Counted from the first letter of the stretch, positions 42,122-50,740 are shown. The stretch: 64,000 nucleotides of DNA from Eubacterium limosum (GCF_000807675.2 NZ_CP019962.1:1798001-1862000), one strand, 5' to 3'. The notes: generated from the letters alone by a model not told the origin. Translations and numbers: made by a program.

Positions 42122-42883
42122 ATGCGTGTAGAAAAAATCAGAGACTGTACTCTGATCTATAGAGACACAGAGGAAGCCATTGTCATTGCCTGTGATTCTA
42201 TTGGGGCCATCGGCGATAAGGAGATGGACGTGGTCAAGGTAACGCCAGAGCTGACAGCCTATGAAACCGTCAAGGTGGCTCTGGGCGAACTGCTGGCCCT
42301 CGGGGCAGCGCCTATTGCGGTTTCAGACGGGTTGGCAGTGGAGACATACCCAACGGGGAAACGGATGATTGACGGTGTCAGAAAGGCCATTTCAGAGCTG
42401 CCGGATTATGAAATCGCCCTGACCGGAAGCTGTGAGGACAATATGCACACAGTTCAGACCGGAGCAGGCATTACCGTAATCGGTATTATACAGGAGGCAC
42501 AGGTGAAATATCGAATCACAAAGCCGGGCGATAGAGCTGTTCTTTTTGGAACGCCGCTGTACGGGGACGATTTTTCAAAAAAGCTGCACCTGGCATTGCA
42601 GCTGCCAGATTTTACAGCCATCCGAAAAGTTCCTGGTCTTCTGGAAATGGTGCCGGTGGGTTCAAAGGGCATCGCCTATGAGGTTTTAAAAATTGCGGAG
42701 GACAATGGTCTGGGGTTTGAATGGGAGAACAGCCTGCCCTTTGACGTGAGACAGTCCGGCGGCCCGGCCTCCTGCTGCGTTGCTACCCTGCCCGAAGCCG
42801 GGATCGCTCAGCTCAAAAAATATACGGAAAAGCAGGTCACAGAGCTGGGAAGTTTTGTAAAAAACAAATCTTCGTTAAATTAA
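42122..42883 (+). CDS. PurM-like (AIR synthase related) ATP-binding protein
   Basis: A 253-residue protein of the superfamily that includes PurM, ThiL, HypE and SelD. The N-terminal half has IVIACDSIGAIGDKEMDVVKV (metal/ATP Asp), YETVKVALGELLALGAAPIAVSDGL and ITVIGIIQ; the C-terminal half has KPGDRAVLFGTPLYGDDFS and SGGPASCCVATLP. The HypE C-terminal cysteine tail and the SelD Sec/Cys loop are both missing, so it is a divergent member of unknown reaction. AGGAGGAAAG precedes the ATG; a longer reading would cover the VanY terminator. Possibly cotranscribed by read-through from the VanY gene. Confidence 0.75.
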   Translation: MRVEKIRDCTLIYRDTEEAIVIACDSIGAIGDKEMDVVKVTPELTAYETVKVALGELLALGAAPIAVSDGLAVETYPTGKRMIDGVRKAISELPDYEIALTGSCEDNMHTVQTGAGITVIGIIQEAQVKYRITKPGDRAVLFGTPLYGDDFSKKLHLALQLPDFTAIRKVPGLLEMVPVGSKGIAYEVLKIAEDNGLGFEWENSLPFDVRQSGGPASCCVATLPEAGIAQLKKYTEKQVTELGSFVKNKSSLN

Positions 42884-42886
42884 ATC

Positions 42887-42915
42887 TTGCTTTTTTCATA
42901 GAAGATTATTATAAT
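42887..42915 (+). promoter_or_regulatory. tRNA-Arg promoter
   Basis: TTGCTT (42887-42892), 17-base spacer, TATAAT (42910-42915), 15 bases before the tRNA. Confidence 0.7.
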
Positions 42916-42930
42916 AGTATAGAAAAATGC

Positions 42931-43007
42931 GTCCCTATAGCTCAGTAGGATAGAGCAGCGGTTTCCTAAACCGCGTGCCGGAGGTTCGAATCCTCTTAGG
43001 GACGCCA
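42931..43007 (+). tRNA. tRNA-Arg, anticodon CCU
   Basis: A 77-base cloverleaf. Acceptor GTCCCTA pairs with TAGGGAC; D stem GCTC/GAGC; anticodon stem GCGGT/ACCGC with loop TTCCTAA (anticodon CCT, reads AGG); variable loop GTGCC; T arm GGAGG-TTCGAAT-CCTCT; discriminator G43004 and encoded CCA (43005-43007). It has its own promoter and terminator. Confidence 0.97.
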
Positions 43008-43026
43008 GTTCATTTAGTTGAAACAG

Positions 43027-43055
43027 CCCCGAAAGCAGAGCTTGTCGGGGTTTTT
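43027..43055 (+). terminator. tRNA-Arg terminator
   Basis: CCCCGA-AAGC-AGA-GCTT-G-TCGGGG hairpin followed by TTTTT. Confidence 0.9.
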
Positions 43056-43088
43056 ATATCGGTAATCGCTTTGTAAGGAGAAATAAAA

Positions 43089-43949
43089 ATGAAGATTGGA
43101 TTTATCGGAATCGGCGTAATGGGACAATCGATGGTCAGAAACCTGATGAAAAAAGGCTATGACGTTTCAGTTTATAACCGAACAAAGGCCAAGGCAGACG
43201 CCGTAGTGCAGGAAGGTGCACACTGGTGTGACAGTCCAGGGGCGTGCGCGGCAGATAAAGATGTGGTCATAACCATTGTCGGCTACCCAAAGGATGTGGA
43301 GGAAGTCTATTTTGGCAGTGCGGGTATTGTCGAAAACGCCAGAGAAGGCGCGGTGCTGATCGATATGACCACCACCAGCCCAAAGCTGTCCAAGCGTATT
43401 TATGAAGCGGCTGCCAGGCGCGGCATCGCAGCGCTGGACGCGCCGGTGTCCGGTGGAGATGTGGGCGCAGAAAAAGGAACCTTGTCCATTATGGTCGGCG
43501 GCGACGAGGATGTGTTTAAAACCTGCCTGCCAGTCTTTGAGGCCATGGGGACCAATATTATTTACGAGGGCGGCCCGGGAGCAGGCCAGCACACTAAAAT
43601 GGCCAACCAGATTGCCATTGCAGGCGCTGTATCCGGCGTTTGTGAAGCTCTGGCCTATGCAAAGGCCGTGGGACTAGATGAACAGACCATGCTCGATAGT
43701 ATCAGCGCAGGGGCGGCCGGAAGCTTTCAGATGAGCAACACGGCTCCGAGAATCCTGAAAGACGACTTTGCTCCGGGTTTTTTTGTGAAGCATTATATCA
43801 AGGATATGAAAATCGCCAGTGAGGAAGCCGAGGAGGCCTCCGCCCATTTAGAGGTACTGGGTAAAGTGTTAGAAATGTATGAGAGCCTTGAAAAAGAAGG
43901 CTACGGTGATCTGGGGACTCAGGCGCTCATTAAATATTACGAGCAGTAA
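43089..43949 (+). CDS. NAD(P)-dependent beta-hydroxyacid dehydrogenase (HIBADH/tartronate semialdehyde reductase type)
   Basis: A 286-residue oxidoreductase of the 3-hydroxyisobutyrate dehydrogenase family. The Rossmann motif is IGFIGIGVMGQSMVRNLMKKG at the N-terminus with Asn-Arg-Thr (YNRTKAKA), suggesting NADP preference. The substrate motif is DAPVSGGDVGAEKGTLSIMVGG, and the catalytic lysine is in GPGAGQHTKMANQIAIAG. The family includes 3-hydroxyisobutyrate, 2-hydroxy-3-oxopropionate, succinate semialdehyde and glyoxylate reductases; the substrate is not decidable. AAGGAG precedes the ATG. The next gene begins 24 bases downstream. Confidence 0.92.
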   Translation: MKIGFIGIGVMGQSMVRNLMKKGYDVSVYNRTKAKADAVVQEGAHWCDSPGACAADKDVVITIVGYPKDVEEVYFGSAGIVENAREGAVLIDMTTTSPKLSKRIYEAAARRGIAALDAPVSGGDVGAEKGTLSIMVGGDEDVFKTCLPVFEAMGTNIIYEGGPGAGQHTKMANQIAIAGAVSGVCEALAYAKAVGLDEQTMLDSISAGAAGSFQMSNTAPRILKDDFAPGFFVKHYIKDMKIASEEAEEASAHLEVLGKVLEMYESLEKEGYGDLGTQALIKYYEQ

Positions 43950-43972
43950 AACCATAGAATTTGAGGTAAAAC

Positions 43973-44518
43973 ATGAGAATCAGGGATGAAAAGCTGAAGA
44001 GCGAAACAAAGCAGCTGGAGCGGACCTATAAGATCTGCAAACAGGAAATCGAAAAGATCAACCAAGCCATGTCCGGGAACCCCGACGCGGTAGAGCTGGC
44101 AGATCTGAATTATCAGAGAGGCTTTCTGGAAGGGCGGCTTCAAAGTGCCGGCGCCATGCTGAATTTTTTTCAGGATTACAGCGCCCACCCTCTGGAGCTT
44201 TCGTATGAGCTGAGCCCGGACGCTAAAATGGACCAGGTTCAGGCCGACCGTATTTTACAGCTTTTGAACCATCACCTGTCAGCTTATACCTTTGAGCTGG
44301 CCCAGGAGCAAAAAGGCGCCGCGGTCCACGGCGAGAATATCCGGAGCGCAGTGCAGGTCATTAACGTCCTGGTCAGTGTGTTGGAAATTCTAAATCCGGG
44401 TTATGTGTATAAATTCTTTGACGGCCGCAGCGGCAGCTGGACAGGGGTTTACTGCTTTGAAAAAGGAAAAGAGGACGAAGGCTTTCAAATCGTGCTTAAG
44501 CAGGATATACCGCGCTGA
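43973..44518 (+). CDS. Hypothetical protein with N-terminal coiled coil
   Basis: A 181-residue soluble protein that I do not recognise. Residues 1-70 are strongly charged and helical (RDEKLKSETKQLERTYKICK), likely a coiled coil. The C-terminal half has VYKFFDGRSGSWTGVYCFEKG. GAGG lies before ATG and the gene follows the dehydrogenase closely, so they may form an operon. No catalytic motif is visible. Confidence 0.65.
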   Translation: MRIRDEKLKSETKQLERTYKICKQEIEKINQAMSGNPDAVELADLNYQRGFLEGRLQSAGAMLNFFQDYSAHPLELSYELSPDAKMDQVQADRILQLLNHHLSAYTFELAQEQKGAAVHGENIRSAVQVINVLVSVLEILNPGYVYKFFDGRSGSWTGVYCFEKGKEDEGFQIVLKQDIPR

Positions 44519-44608
44519 AAGTCTACAAAAATATAACAAATTCTGCATTGCAGGCACAGGTGGATTGTGCTAAAATAAGTCGACTTACAGGTAAAGGAGT
44601 GAAACGCT

Positions 44609-44794
44609 GTGGATGAATTTAAAAAATATATCATTATTGCCATACTCGCGCTGGTAGCTGTTTTGGTGGCACCGGTGATCATCGCTCTGCTGGGCATTGT
44701 CCTGTCACCTGTAATTACGACAATCGGATTTGTATTGATCCTGTTTGCCGTGACGGTTTTTATTGCCTATAAAAATAAAATCGGAAGAAAATAG
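44609..44794 (+). CDS. Small membrane protein
   Basis: A 61-residue protein starting at GTG with AAAGGAG eight or nine bases upstream. Two hydrophobic helices (IIIAILALVAVLVAPVIIAL and VITTIGFVLILFAVTVFIAY) are joined by a short turn, with a lysine-rich end. Unknown function. The GNAT gene starts 11 bases downstream, so they are probably cotranscribed. Confidence 0.6.
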   Translation: MDEFKKYIIIAILALVAVLVAPVIIALLGIVLSPVITTIGFVLILFAVTVFIAYKNKIGRK

Positions 44795-44805
44795 GAGAGT
44801 TGTTA

Positions 44806-45330
44806 TTGACAAGAACGTTGGAAACGGCCGAAAAACGCATCGCGGTGCGTCTGGCGGAGGAGAAGGATTATCAGAGAATACTGGATATTCTGAATGTAGC
44901 CATTTTGGAAAGGCGTGTCACCGCGCTTTTGACTCCGGTTACCATGGAAAGCCGCAGAGGCTGGTTCAAGGAGCACAGCGACGGCGTACACCCCATTTAC
45001 GTGGCTGAAAAGGACGGTATTGTGGCTGGCTGGATGGCAGTGACCGCTTACCGCTGCGGCAGAGAGGGCTTTAAGCACGCCTGTGAGATCAGCTATTATA
45101 TCGCGCCGGAGTTCCGGGGCAGCGGCATAGGCTCAAGTCTTATGGAGCATGTGATCCTCGAAAGCAGGAAACGGGGACTCAAGAACCTCATGGCGGTTAT
45201 TTTCGCCGATAACCTGGGTTCACAGCGGCTGGCCTATAAATACGGCTTTAAGATCTGGGGGACTTTTCCAGAGATTGTTGAGATCGACGGCAGGACCACG
45301 GACTGCTATCAGATGGGCCTAAAACTTTGA
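44806..45330 (+). CDS. GNAT family N-acetyltransferase
   Basis: A 174-residue acetyl-CoA-dependent transferase resembling phosphinothricin acetyltransferases. Visible blocks are IAVRLAEEKDYQRILDILN, EKDGIVAGWMAVTAYR, CEISYYIAPEFRGSGIGSSL (acetyl-CoA pyrophosphate loop, R/QxxGxG/A as RGSGIG) and IFADNLGSQRLAYKYGFKIWG. I start it at TTG 44806, seven bases after AGGAGAG; another TTG at 44800 is too close. The acceptor substrate is unknown; many members acetylate amino acids such as methionine sulfoximine analogues. Confidence 0.85.
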   Translation: MTRTLETAEKRIAVRLAEEKDYQRILDILNVAILERRVTALLTPVTMESRRGWFKEHSDGVHPIYVAEKDGIVAGWMAVTAYRCGREGFKHACEISYYIAPEFRGSGIGSSLMEHVILESRKRGLKNLMAVIFADNLGSQRLAYKYGFKIWGTFPEIVEIDGRTTDCYQMGLKL

Positions 45331-45340
45331 GAATTATCGC

Positions 45341-45369
45341 TTGATTATTTGGGCCAACTCTGCTATAAT
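45341..45369 (+). promoter_or_regulatory. Promoter directly upstream of a terminator
   Basis: TTGATT (45341-45346), 17-base spacer, TATAAT (45364-45369). Transcription would start near 45376, only about 15 bases before the hairpin at 45391. Confidence 0.55.
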
Positions 45370-45390
45370 AACTTGTAGTGTTTTGATGTG

Positions 45391-45411
45391 AAAGGCGTTA
45401 CGCCTTTTTTT
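45391..45411 (+). terminator. Terminator after the GNAT gene
   Basis: AAAGGCG-TTA-CGCCTTT hairpin followed by TTTT. Confidence 0.85.
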
Positions 45412-45420
45412 ATTGTTTTA

Positions 45421-45450
45421 TTGACATGGGGCACCGTTTTATGCTATTCT
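45421..45450 (+). promoter_or_regulatory. Promoter of the rpmG-secE-nusG operon
   Basis: TTGACA (45421-45426), 18-base spacer, TATTCT (45445-45450), about 85 bases before rpmG. Confidence 0.6.
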
Positions 45451-45533
45451 ATACTGGTGACCATGAAAATAGGAAACGTGTGTCTATATGATGTTATTCG
45501 TGTATATAATAAAGGATGTAGGAGGTGCTGTAA

Positions 45534-45683
45534 TTGAGAGTTAAAGTAACTTTGGCATGTACGGAATGTAAACAAAGAAACTACGATACAATGAAAAATA
45601 AAAAGAACAATCCGGATCGTTTAGAAGAAAAAAAATATTGCAAGTTCTGTAAAAAGCATACACTGCATAAAGAAACGAAATAG
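45534..45683 (+). CDS. rpmG: Large subunit ribosomal protein L33
   Basis: A 49-residue basic protein starting at TTG, six bases after GGAGGTG. It reads [20 protein letters not shown] and later [17 protein letters not shown]; the two CxxC pairs (CTEC, CKFC) bind zinc, so this is the zinc-containing C+ form of L33. Being short and TTG-started it is easy to miss. The rpmG-secE-nusG order is standard in Firmicutes. Confidence 0.96.
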   Translation: MRVKVTLACTECKQRNYDTMKNKKNNPDRLEEKKYCKFCKKHTLHKETK

Positions 45684-45705
45684 GATTGGCTAAGAGGAAT
45701 TAATC

Positions 45706-46080
45706 ATGGCAGCTAAGACGAAAAAAAAGTCTAAAAATGCAAAAAACACAAACACTAAAAATGATAATATCCAAAAGACACAGGTAGCTGAATCAAAAAA
45801 GACGAGTGTTGCCAAGGATGACAAAAAGAGCACTGACAGTAAAGATAAAAAGAATACCAAGAAATCTGACAAAAAGAAAAAGCCAAATATCTTTGTCCGC
45901 ATGCTTGACTTTGTTAAGGGAGTTTTCTCTGAGCTTAAAAAGGTCAACTGGCTGACAAAAGAAGAATTGGCAAAGAGCTCTGGCTTTGTAGCCGGCTTTG
46001 TCGCAATCTTCACATTTTTGATTTGGGTTATTGATTCAGGTCTTGGTGCATTGGCCGCTCTACTAATTGGACTTAAATAG
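45706..46080 (+). CDS. secE: Preprotein translocase subunit SecE with long charged N-terminus
   Basis: Small clamp subunit of the SecYEG channel. The conserved SecE part is residues about 65-124: FVRMLDFVKGVFSELKKVNWLTKEELAK followed by one membrane helix (SGFVAGFVAIFTFLIWVIDSGLGA). Single-helix SecE proteins are usually 60-70 residues; this one has an extra 60 residues almost entirely of Lys, Asp, Asn, Ser and Thr (KKKSKNAKNTNTKNDN...), presumably a disordered cytosolic tail. AAGAGG precedes the ATG. nusG follows after 15 bases. Confidence 0.93.
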   Translation: MAAKTKKKSKNAKNTNTKNDNIQKTQVAESKKTSVAKDDKKSTDSKDKKNTKKSDKKKKPNIFVRMLDFVKGVFSELKKVNWLTKEELAKSSGFVAGFVAIFTFLIWVIDSGLGALAALLIGLK

Positions 46081-46095
46081 TACTGAGGGATAATC

Positions 46096-46635
46096 ATGGA
46101 ATATGAAAACAGTGGCCAGGCAGAATGGTACGTTGCCCACACCTACTCAGGATATGAGAACAAGGTAAAGGCAAGTATTGAAGCAACGGTCGAAAACAGA
46201 CATATGGAGGATCAGATCCTCGAAGTACAGGTTCCTGTACAGGAAGTTGTCGAAACAAAGGACGGAAAGCGCGTCATAAGAGAGAAAAAGCTCTTCCCGG
46301 GATATGTAATGGTCAAGATGTTTATGACCGATGACTCCTGGTACGTTGTACGTAATACGCGTGGTGTAACCGGCTTTGTCGGCCCGGCCTCCAAGCCCGT
46401 TCCATTAACCAAAGCCGAACTCAAAAATATGGGCATCAAGCAGCAGGCTATTCAGATCGACCTTGAGGTTGGTGATGAAGTCAATGTTGTGGATGGACCA
46501 TTTGAAGGTTTTGCCGGAATTATCGAGGAGATAAATCTGGAAAAATCAAAAGTTAAGGTCAATATTTCCATGTTTGGGCGGGAAACCCCAACCGAACTGG
46601 AATTTGAACAAATACAAAAAATTAAGAACACTTAA
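46096..46635 (+). CDS. nusG: Transcription termination/antitermination protein NusG
   Basis: Binds RNA polymerase and couples it to pausing, Rho or the ribosome. The 179 residues have the NGN domain (EWYVAHTYSGYENKVKASIE, PGYVMVKMFMTDDSWYVVRNTRGVTGFVG) and the KOW domain at the C-terminus (VGDEVNVVDGPFEGFAGIIEEIN). Standard length and place after secE. Confidence 0.97.
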   Translation: MEYENSGQAEWYVAHTYSGYENKVKASIEATVENRHMEDQILEVQVPVQEVVETKDGKRVIREKKLFPGYVMVKMFMTDDSWYVVRNTRGVTGFVGPASKPVPLTKAELKNMGIKQQAIQIDLEVGDEVNVVDGPFEGFAGIIEEINLEKSKVKVNISMFGRETPTELEFEQIQKIKNT

Positions 46636-46680
46636 GGGAAAACTATTCTTCAATTATGAAAAAATGAAGGAGGTGTTAGC

Positions 46681-47106
46681 ATGGCAAAAAAAGTAATTGG
46701 TCTCATCAAGTTACAGATTCCTGCAGGTAAAGCTACTCCAGCTCCACCGGTTGGTCCGGCTCTGGGTCAGCATGGTGTAAATATCATGGGATTCTGTAAA
46801 GAATTTAACGCTAAAACAGCAAATGAAGCAGGTATGATTATCCCGGTAGTAATTACCGTATATCAGGATCATTCCTTCACATTTATCACAAAAACTCCAC
46901 CGGCAGCCGTTTTACTCAAGAAGGCAGCAGGGATTGATAAAGCTTCCGGCGTACCAAACAAAACAAAAGTTGCAAAAATTTCTCAGGACCAGGTCCGCGA
47001 AATCGCAACCTTAAAAATGCCTGACCTTAATGCAGCCAATGTTGAATCAGCTATGAGAATGATCGCTGGTACAGCACGCAGCATGGGTATCACTGTAGAA
47101 GAATAA
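46681..47106 (+). CDS. rplK: Large subunit ribosomal protein L11
   Basis: Forms the stalk base and GTPase centre with L10/L12. The 141 residues start [20 protein letters not shown] and include [22 protein letters not shown] and the C-terminal [25 protein letters not shown] lies 7 bases before ATG. Confidence 0.98.
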   Translation: MAKKVIGLIKLQIPAGKATPAPPVGPALGQHGVNIMGFCKEFNAKTANEAGMIIPVVITVYQDHSFTFITKTPPAAVLLKKAAGIDKASGVPNKTKVAKISQDQVREIATLKMPDLNAANVESAMRMIAGTARSMGITVEE

Positions 47107-47168
47107 GAATTCAGAAGGTAGAAACACCTTAAGTGGGAGGGAAACCGCTAAAACCACAAGGAGGAAAT

Positions 47169-47858
47169 ATGAAACGAGGAAAGAAATATCAGGACAATTT
47201 AAAAAGTTTTGATAAAGCTGAATTATTTGACCTTGATGCCGCAGTGGCACAGGTTAAAAAAATGGCTACCGCTAACTTTGATGAAAGTATTGAAATGCAC
47301 ATCAAACTCGGCGTTGACTCCCGTCATGCGGACCAGCAGGTTCGTGGCGCCATTGTACTGCCGAATGGTACTGGTAATACCGTAAAAGTTTTAGTTGTTG
47401 CCAAAGGTGACAAACTAAAAGAAGCGGAAGAAGCCGGTGCAGATTTCTTTGGCGAAGATGAAATTATTGATAAAATCCAAAAAGAAAATTGGTTTGATTT
47501 TGATGTTATGATTGCTACACCAGATATGATGGGCAAGGTTGGTCGTTTGGGTCGTGTTTTAGGTCCAAAAGGCTTAATGCCAAACCCGAAATCCGGTACA
47601 GTAACCATGGATATCGCAAAAGCTGTCCAGGATACCAAAGCTGGTAAAGTTGAATACCGTCTGGATAAGACAAACATTATCCACGTCATCATCGGTAAGG
47701 CTTCCTTTACAGAAGAACAGCTCATGCAGAACATGACCACTCTTCTGGAAACCATCAAAAAAGCAAAACCAGCAGCTGCAAAAGGTCAGTACTTCAGAAG
47801 TGTTACCGTTGCAAGCACAATGAGCCCTGGTGTAAAAATTAATACAGCAAAAATCTGA
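47169..47858 (+). CDS. rplA: Large subunit ribosomal protein L1
   Basis: L1-stalk protein that helps release of deacylated tRNA and often represses its own operon. 229 residues; blocks [57 protein letters not shown] and [13 protein letters not shown] are typical. I chose the ATG after AAGGAGG; an upstream GTG would add 12 residues unrelated to L1. Confidence 0.97.
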   Translation: MKRGKKYQDNLKSFDKAELFDLDAAVAQVKKMATANFDESIEMHIKLGVDSRHADQQVRGAIVLPNGTGNTVKVLVVAKGDKLKEAEEAGADFFGEDEIIDKIQKENWFDFDVMIATPDMMGKVGRLGRVLGPKGLMPNPKSGTVTMDIAKAVQDTKAGKVEYRLDKTNIIHVIIGKASFTEEQLMQNMTTLLETIKKAKPAAAKGQYFRSVTVASTMSPGVKINTAKI

Positions 47859-47859
47859 C

Positions 47860-47888
47860 TTGACATAAAAACAGACTAATGATACAAT
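47860..47888 (+). promoter_or_regulatory. rplJL promoter
   Basis: TTGACA (47860-47865), 17-base spacer, TACAAT (47883-47888), immediately after rplA. Confidence 0.8.
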
Positions 47889-47921
47889 ATTCGATGTTGT
47901 AAAAAAGTTATAAAACGTTCA

Positions 47922-48031
47922 TCCATAGACAGCAGGGACTGTAGTTTAAATATCCTGCCGAGGCTGAAGAGACACGAGCATTATATACATGATGATATAG
48001 GCTCTCTTCACCTGCGTGGAGAGAGCTTTTT
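47922..48031 (+). ncRNA. Ribosomal protein L10 leader with attenuator hairpin
   Basis: The leader contains the L10-L12 binding kink-turn region (GCAGGGACTG...ATCCTGCCGAGGCTGAAGAG) and ends in GCTCTCT (48001-48007) / AGAGAGC (48020-48026) followed by TTTTT. This fits the autoregulatory attenuation known for rplJL leaders in low-GC Gram-positive bacteria. Confidence 0.8.
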
Positions 48032-48073
48032 ATATGACTAAAATTCACATCGTAAGGAGGTGCAGAAAAGAAT

Positions 48074-48601
48074 ATGCCAAATATTGAAGCAAAACAAGCT
48101 ATCGTGCAGGAAATTGCCGATAAAATGAAAAATGCACAGGGTACAGTCGTTGTTGACTATCGTGGCTTAAACGTAGAAGAAGTGACCGAATTAAGAAAAA
48201 AAGCCAGAGAAAACAACATCGATTATAAAGTTTATAAAAACTCTATGATGCGTTTTGCAGCGAAAGAAGCAGGCGTAGAAGGCTTACTGGATGTTCTGGT
48301 TGGACCAACAGCCATCGCATTCTGTGAAGATGATCCGGTTGCTCCGGCTAAACTGATCAACGACTTTGCTGGAGAACACAAAGCTTTAGAAATTAAAGCA
48401 GGTGTTGTCGAAGGTAAGGTTTTAGATGTAGCTGGTGTTAAAGAATTAGCCGAATTACCGCCACGCGAAGTATTGGTTGCAAAAGTCCTTGGCGGCTTAA
48501 ACGCACCAATCTCTGGTTTCGCAAATGTACTGAACGCAAACCTGAAGGGTTTAGTTGTCGCTTTAAACGCGATCGCAGAACAAAAAGGCGCAGAGGCTTG
48601 A
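48074..48601 (+). CDS. rplJ: Large subunit ribosomal protein L10
   Basis: Stalk protein that carries L7/L12 dimers. 175 residues: MPNIEAKQAIVQEIADKMKN, VVDYRGLNVEEVTELRKKARE and YKNSMMRFAAKEAG in the rRNA-binding part, and a C-terminal helix (AKVLGGLNAPISGFANVLNA...) for L12 binding. AAGGAGG precedes the ATG. It lies downstream of its own leader. Confidence 0.97.
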   Translation: MPNIEAKQAIVQEIADKMKNAQGTVVVDYRGLNVEEVTELRKKARENNIDYKVYKNSMMRFAAKEAGVEGLLDVLVGPTAIAFCEDDPVAPAKLINDFAGEHKALEIKAGVVEGKVLDVAGVKELAELPPREVLVAKVLGGLNAPISGFANVLNANLKGLVVALNAIAEQKGAEA

Positions 48602-48610
48602 CGTTTTTGT

Positions 48611-48685
48611 CCAAATTTTATTTAAAATTTGGCAGCGAGTACTGAACGTTAGTGAACGAGCGGTACAAAAACTAACGCATTTTTT
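48611..48685 (+). other. Two hairpins between rplJ and rplL
   Basis: Hairpin 1 is CCAAATTTTA-TT-TAAAATTTGG (48611-48632), perfectly paired. Hairpin 2 is CGTTAGT (48647-48653) with ACTAACG (48671-48677), followed by CATTTTTTC, a weak terminator shape. They may set the ratio of L12 to L10 by processing or partial termination. Confidence 0.5.
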
Positions 48686-48770
48686 CTTTGAAATAATCCT
48701 TTCTGGATAAAGATTTTAAAGAAAAAATACGATCATAAAAAATAATTACACAATTTTGGAGGATATTACA

Positions 48771-49151
48771 ATGAGTGAAAAAGTAACACAGTTAATTGAA
48801 GACGTAAAAGGTTTAACCGTATTAGAATTATCTGAATTAGTAAAAGCTTTAGAAGAAGAATTTGGCGTTAGCGCTGCTGCTCCTGTAGCTGTTGCTGCTG
48901 CTCCTGCTGCTGGTGGCGCTGCTCCGGCTGCTGAAGAAAAAACTGAATTCGACGTTGTTTTAGCTGCTGCTGGCGACCAGAAAATCAAAGTTATCAAAGT
49001 TGTTCGTGAATTAACAGGCTTAGGCTTAAAAGAAGCTAAAGCAGTTGTTGACGAAGCTCCAAAGCCGCTTAAAGAAGGCGTTACTAAAGAAGAAGCTGAC
49101 GAAATCAAAGCTAAAATTGAAGAAGTTGGCGGTAGCGTAGAAGTTAAATAA
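48771..49151 (+). CDS. rplL: Large subunit ribosomal protein L7/L12
   Basis: Multi-copy stalk protein that recruits translation factors. 126 residues: N-terminal dimerisation helices, an Ala/Pro-rich hinge (about residues 36-53) and the C-terminal factor-binding domain with [20 protein letters not shown] and a typical [20 protein letters not shown]-like end. The start MSEKVTQLI follows TTGGAGG. Confidence 0.98.
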   Translation: MSEKVTQLIEDVKGLTVLELSELVKALEEEFGVSAAAPVAVAAAPAAGGAAPAAEEKTEFDVVLAAAGDQKIKVIKVVRELTGLGLKEAKAVVDEAPKPLKEGVTKEEADEIKAKIEEVGGSVEVK

Positions 49152-49177
49152 TTTAACTTTTATAGAACACAAAAAAC

Positions 49178-49212
49178 AAAGTGCTATGGGCCTGTTCCAT
49201 GGCACTTTTTTT
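49178..49212 (+). terminator. rplL terminator
   Basis: AAAGTGC-TATGG pairs with CCAT-GGCACTTT, followed by TTTT. Confidence 0.85.
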
Positions 49213-49242
49213 AATTTCTGCATTTTTAAGCCACGCCACTTG

Positions 49243-49251
49243 TGTTATAAT
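49243..49251 (+). promoter_or_regulatory. Extended -10 promoter of proS
   Basis: TG-T-TATAAT, 37 bases before proS, with no good -35. The leader of about 30 bases has no room for a T-box. Confidence 0.55.
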
Positions 49252-49287
49252 AGTTTCATGTGAGTTTGAATATGAAAGGATTTTACA

Positions 49288-50739
49288 ATGGGTAAAAAAC
49301 AGAATAATCAGGTTAAAGAAATTACACCGATGGAAGTCGATTTTCCACAATGGTATACAGACGTTATCTCTAAAACAGAGTTGTGCGATTACTCCCCAGT
49401 TAAGGGCTTTATGGTCATCCGCCCTTATGGCTACGCCATCTGGGAAAACATTCAGAAGTCCTATGACGAACGCTTTAAAGCGACCGGTCATAAAAATATG
49501 TACTTCCCACTGCTGATTCCGGAAAGCCTGCTGAAAAAAGAAGCAGAGCACGTTGAGGGCTTTGCGCCTGAGGTTGCCTGGGTCACTAAGGGCGGCGACA
49601 AAGAGCTGGCAGAGCCCCTCTGTGTGCGCCCAACCTCCGAAACCATCATCTGCAGCATGTACGCAAAATGGCTGCATTCCTACAGACAGCTGCCATTTTT
49701 ATACAACCAGTGGTGCTCTGTAGTGCGCTGGGAAAAAACCACAAGACCCTTCCTGAGAACCTCTGAATTCCTATGGCAGGAAGGCCATACTCTGCATGAA
49801 ACCCCAGAGGAAGCACAGGAAGAAACCATGCAGATGCTAAACATCTACCGTGAAGTGGCAGAAGATGTTATGGCGATTCCGGTTGTCGTTGGACAGAAAA
49901 GCGAAAAAGAAAAATTCGCGGGCGCTGCCGCAACCTATACCATGGAAGCGCTGATGCATGACGGACAGGCTCTGCAGTCCGGTACTTCCCATAACCTCGG
50001 ACAGCATTTTACCAAGGCCTTTGACATTACCTACCTGGACCGTAATAATGAACAGGCTTACCCATACCACACCTCCTGGGGCGTATCCACCCGTCTGATC
50101 GGGGGTATCATTATGGTGCACGGCGACGACAACGGACTGGTTCTGCCGCCGCGCATCGCGCCGACACAGCTGGTCATTATCCCTGTTGCCCAGCACAAGG
50201 AAGGCGTTCTGGATAAAGCCTACGAGCTCAAGGACATTCTAGGCGCAGAATTCCGTGTTGAGCTGGACGATAACGACAGCAACTCCCCAGGCTGGAAATT
50301 TAACCAGTGGGAAATGAAAGGTGTGCCGATCCGTCTGGAAATCGGACCGCGCGATATTGAAAACGGACAGTGCGTCCTGGCCCGCCGCGATACCGGCGAA
50401 AAGGTACAGGTAGCTTTGGATGACATCAAAGAAGCAGTACGTACCCTGCTTGCCGAAATTCAGCAGAACCTGTTCGATCGTGCCCTTAAGATGCGCGAGG
50501 AAAAAACCTCGACCGCAGTGGATATGGACGAGTTTAAGAAAAACCTCAAGGAAAACCCAGGCTTCATCAAAGCCATGTGGTGTGAAGACCGCGCCTGCGA
50601 AGACAAGATCAAAGACGAAACCGGCGCCAGTGTCCGCTGTATTCCATTCGACGATGAGCAGGAAGTGATCGGTGAGGGCAAATGCGTCTGCTGTGGCAAG
50701 CCAGCGAAAAAAATGGCATACTTCGCCCGCGCATACTAA
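49288..50739 (+). CDS. proS: Prolyl-tRNA synthetase, archaeal/eukaryotic-like short form
   Basis: Charges tRNA-Pro. The 483 residues match the class II synthetase type without the editing insertion found in long bacterial ProRS: motif 1 region near [34 protein letters not shown], motif 2 [20 protein letters not shown], and motif 3 within [25 protein letters not shown]-terminal zinc-binding-like domain has CEDRAC and [18 protein letters not shown], ending in the tyrosine characteristic of this type. GAAAGGA precedes ATG. The B12-activation-like gene begins one base after the stop. Confidence 0.96.
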   Translation: MGKKQNNQVKEITPMEVDFPQWYTDVISKTELCDYSPVKGFMVIRPYGYAIWENIQKSYDERFKATGHKNMYFPLLIPESLLKKEAEHVEGFAPEVAWVTKGGDKELAEPLCVRPTSETIICSMYAKWLHSYRQLPFLYNQWCSVVRWEKTTRPFLRTSEFLWQEGHTLHETPEEAQEETMQMLNIYREVAEDVMAIPVVVGQKSEKEKFAGAAATYTMEALMHDGQALQSGTSHNLGQHFTKAFDITYLDRNNEQAYPYHTSWGVSTRLIGGIIMVHGDDNGLVLPPRIAPTQLVIIPVAQHKEGVLDKAYELKDILGAEFRVELDDNDSNSPGWKFNQWEMKGVPIRLEIGPRDIENGQCVLARRDTGEKVQVALDDIKEAVRTLLAEIQQNLFDRALKMREEKTSTAVDMDEFKKNLKENPGFIKAMWCEDRACEDKIKDETGASVRCIPFDDEQEVIGEGKCVCCGKPAKKMAYFARAY

Positions 50740-50740
50740 A

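Noticed and set aside
49152-49287. T-box riboswitch upstream of proS
   Set aside because: The leader from the predicted start is only about 30 bases and contains no T-box sequence.
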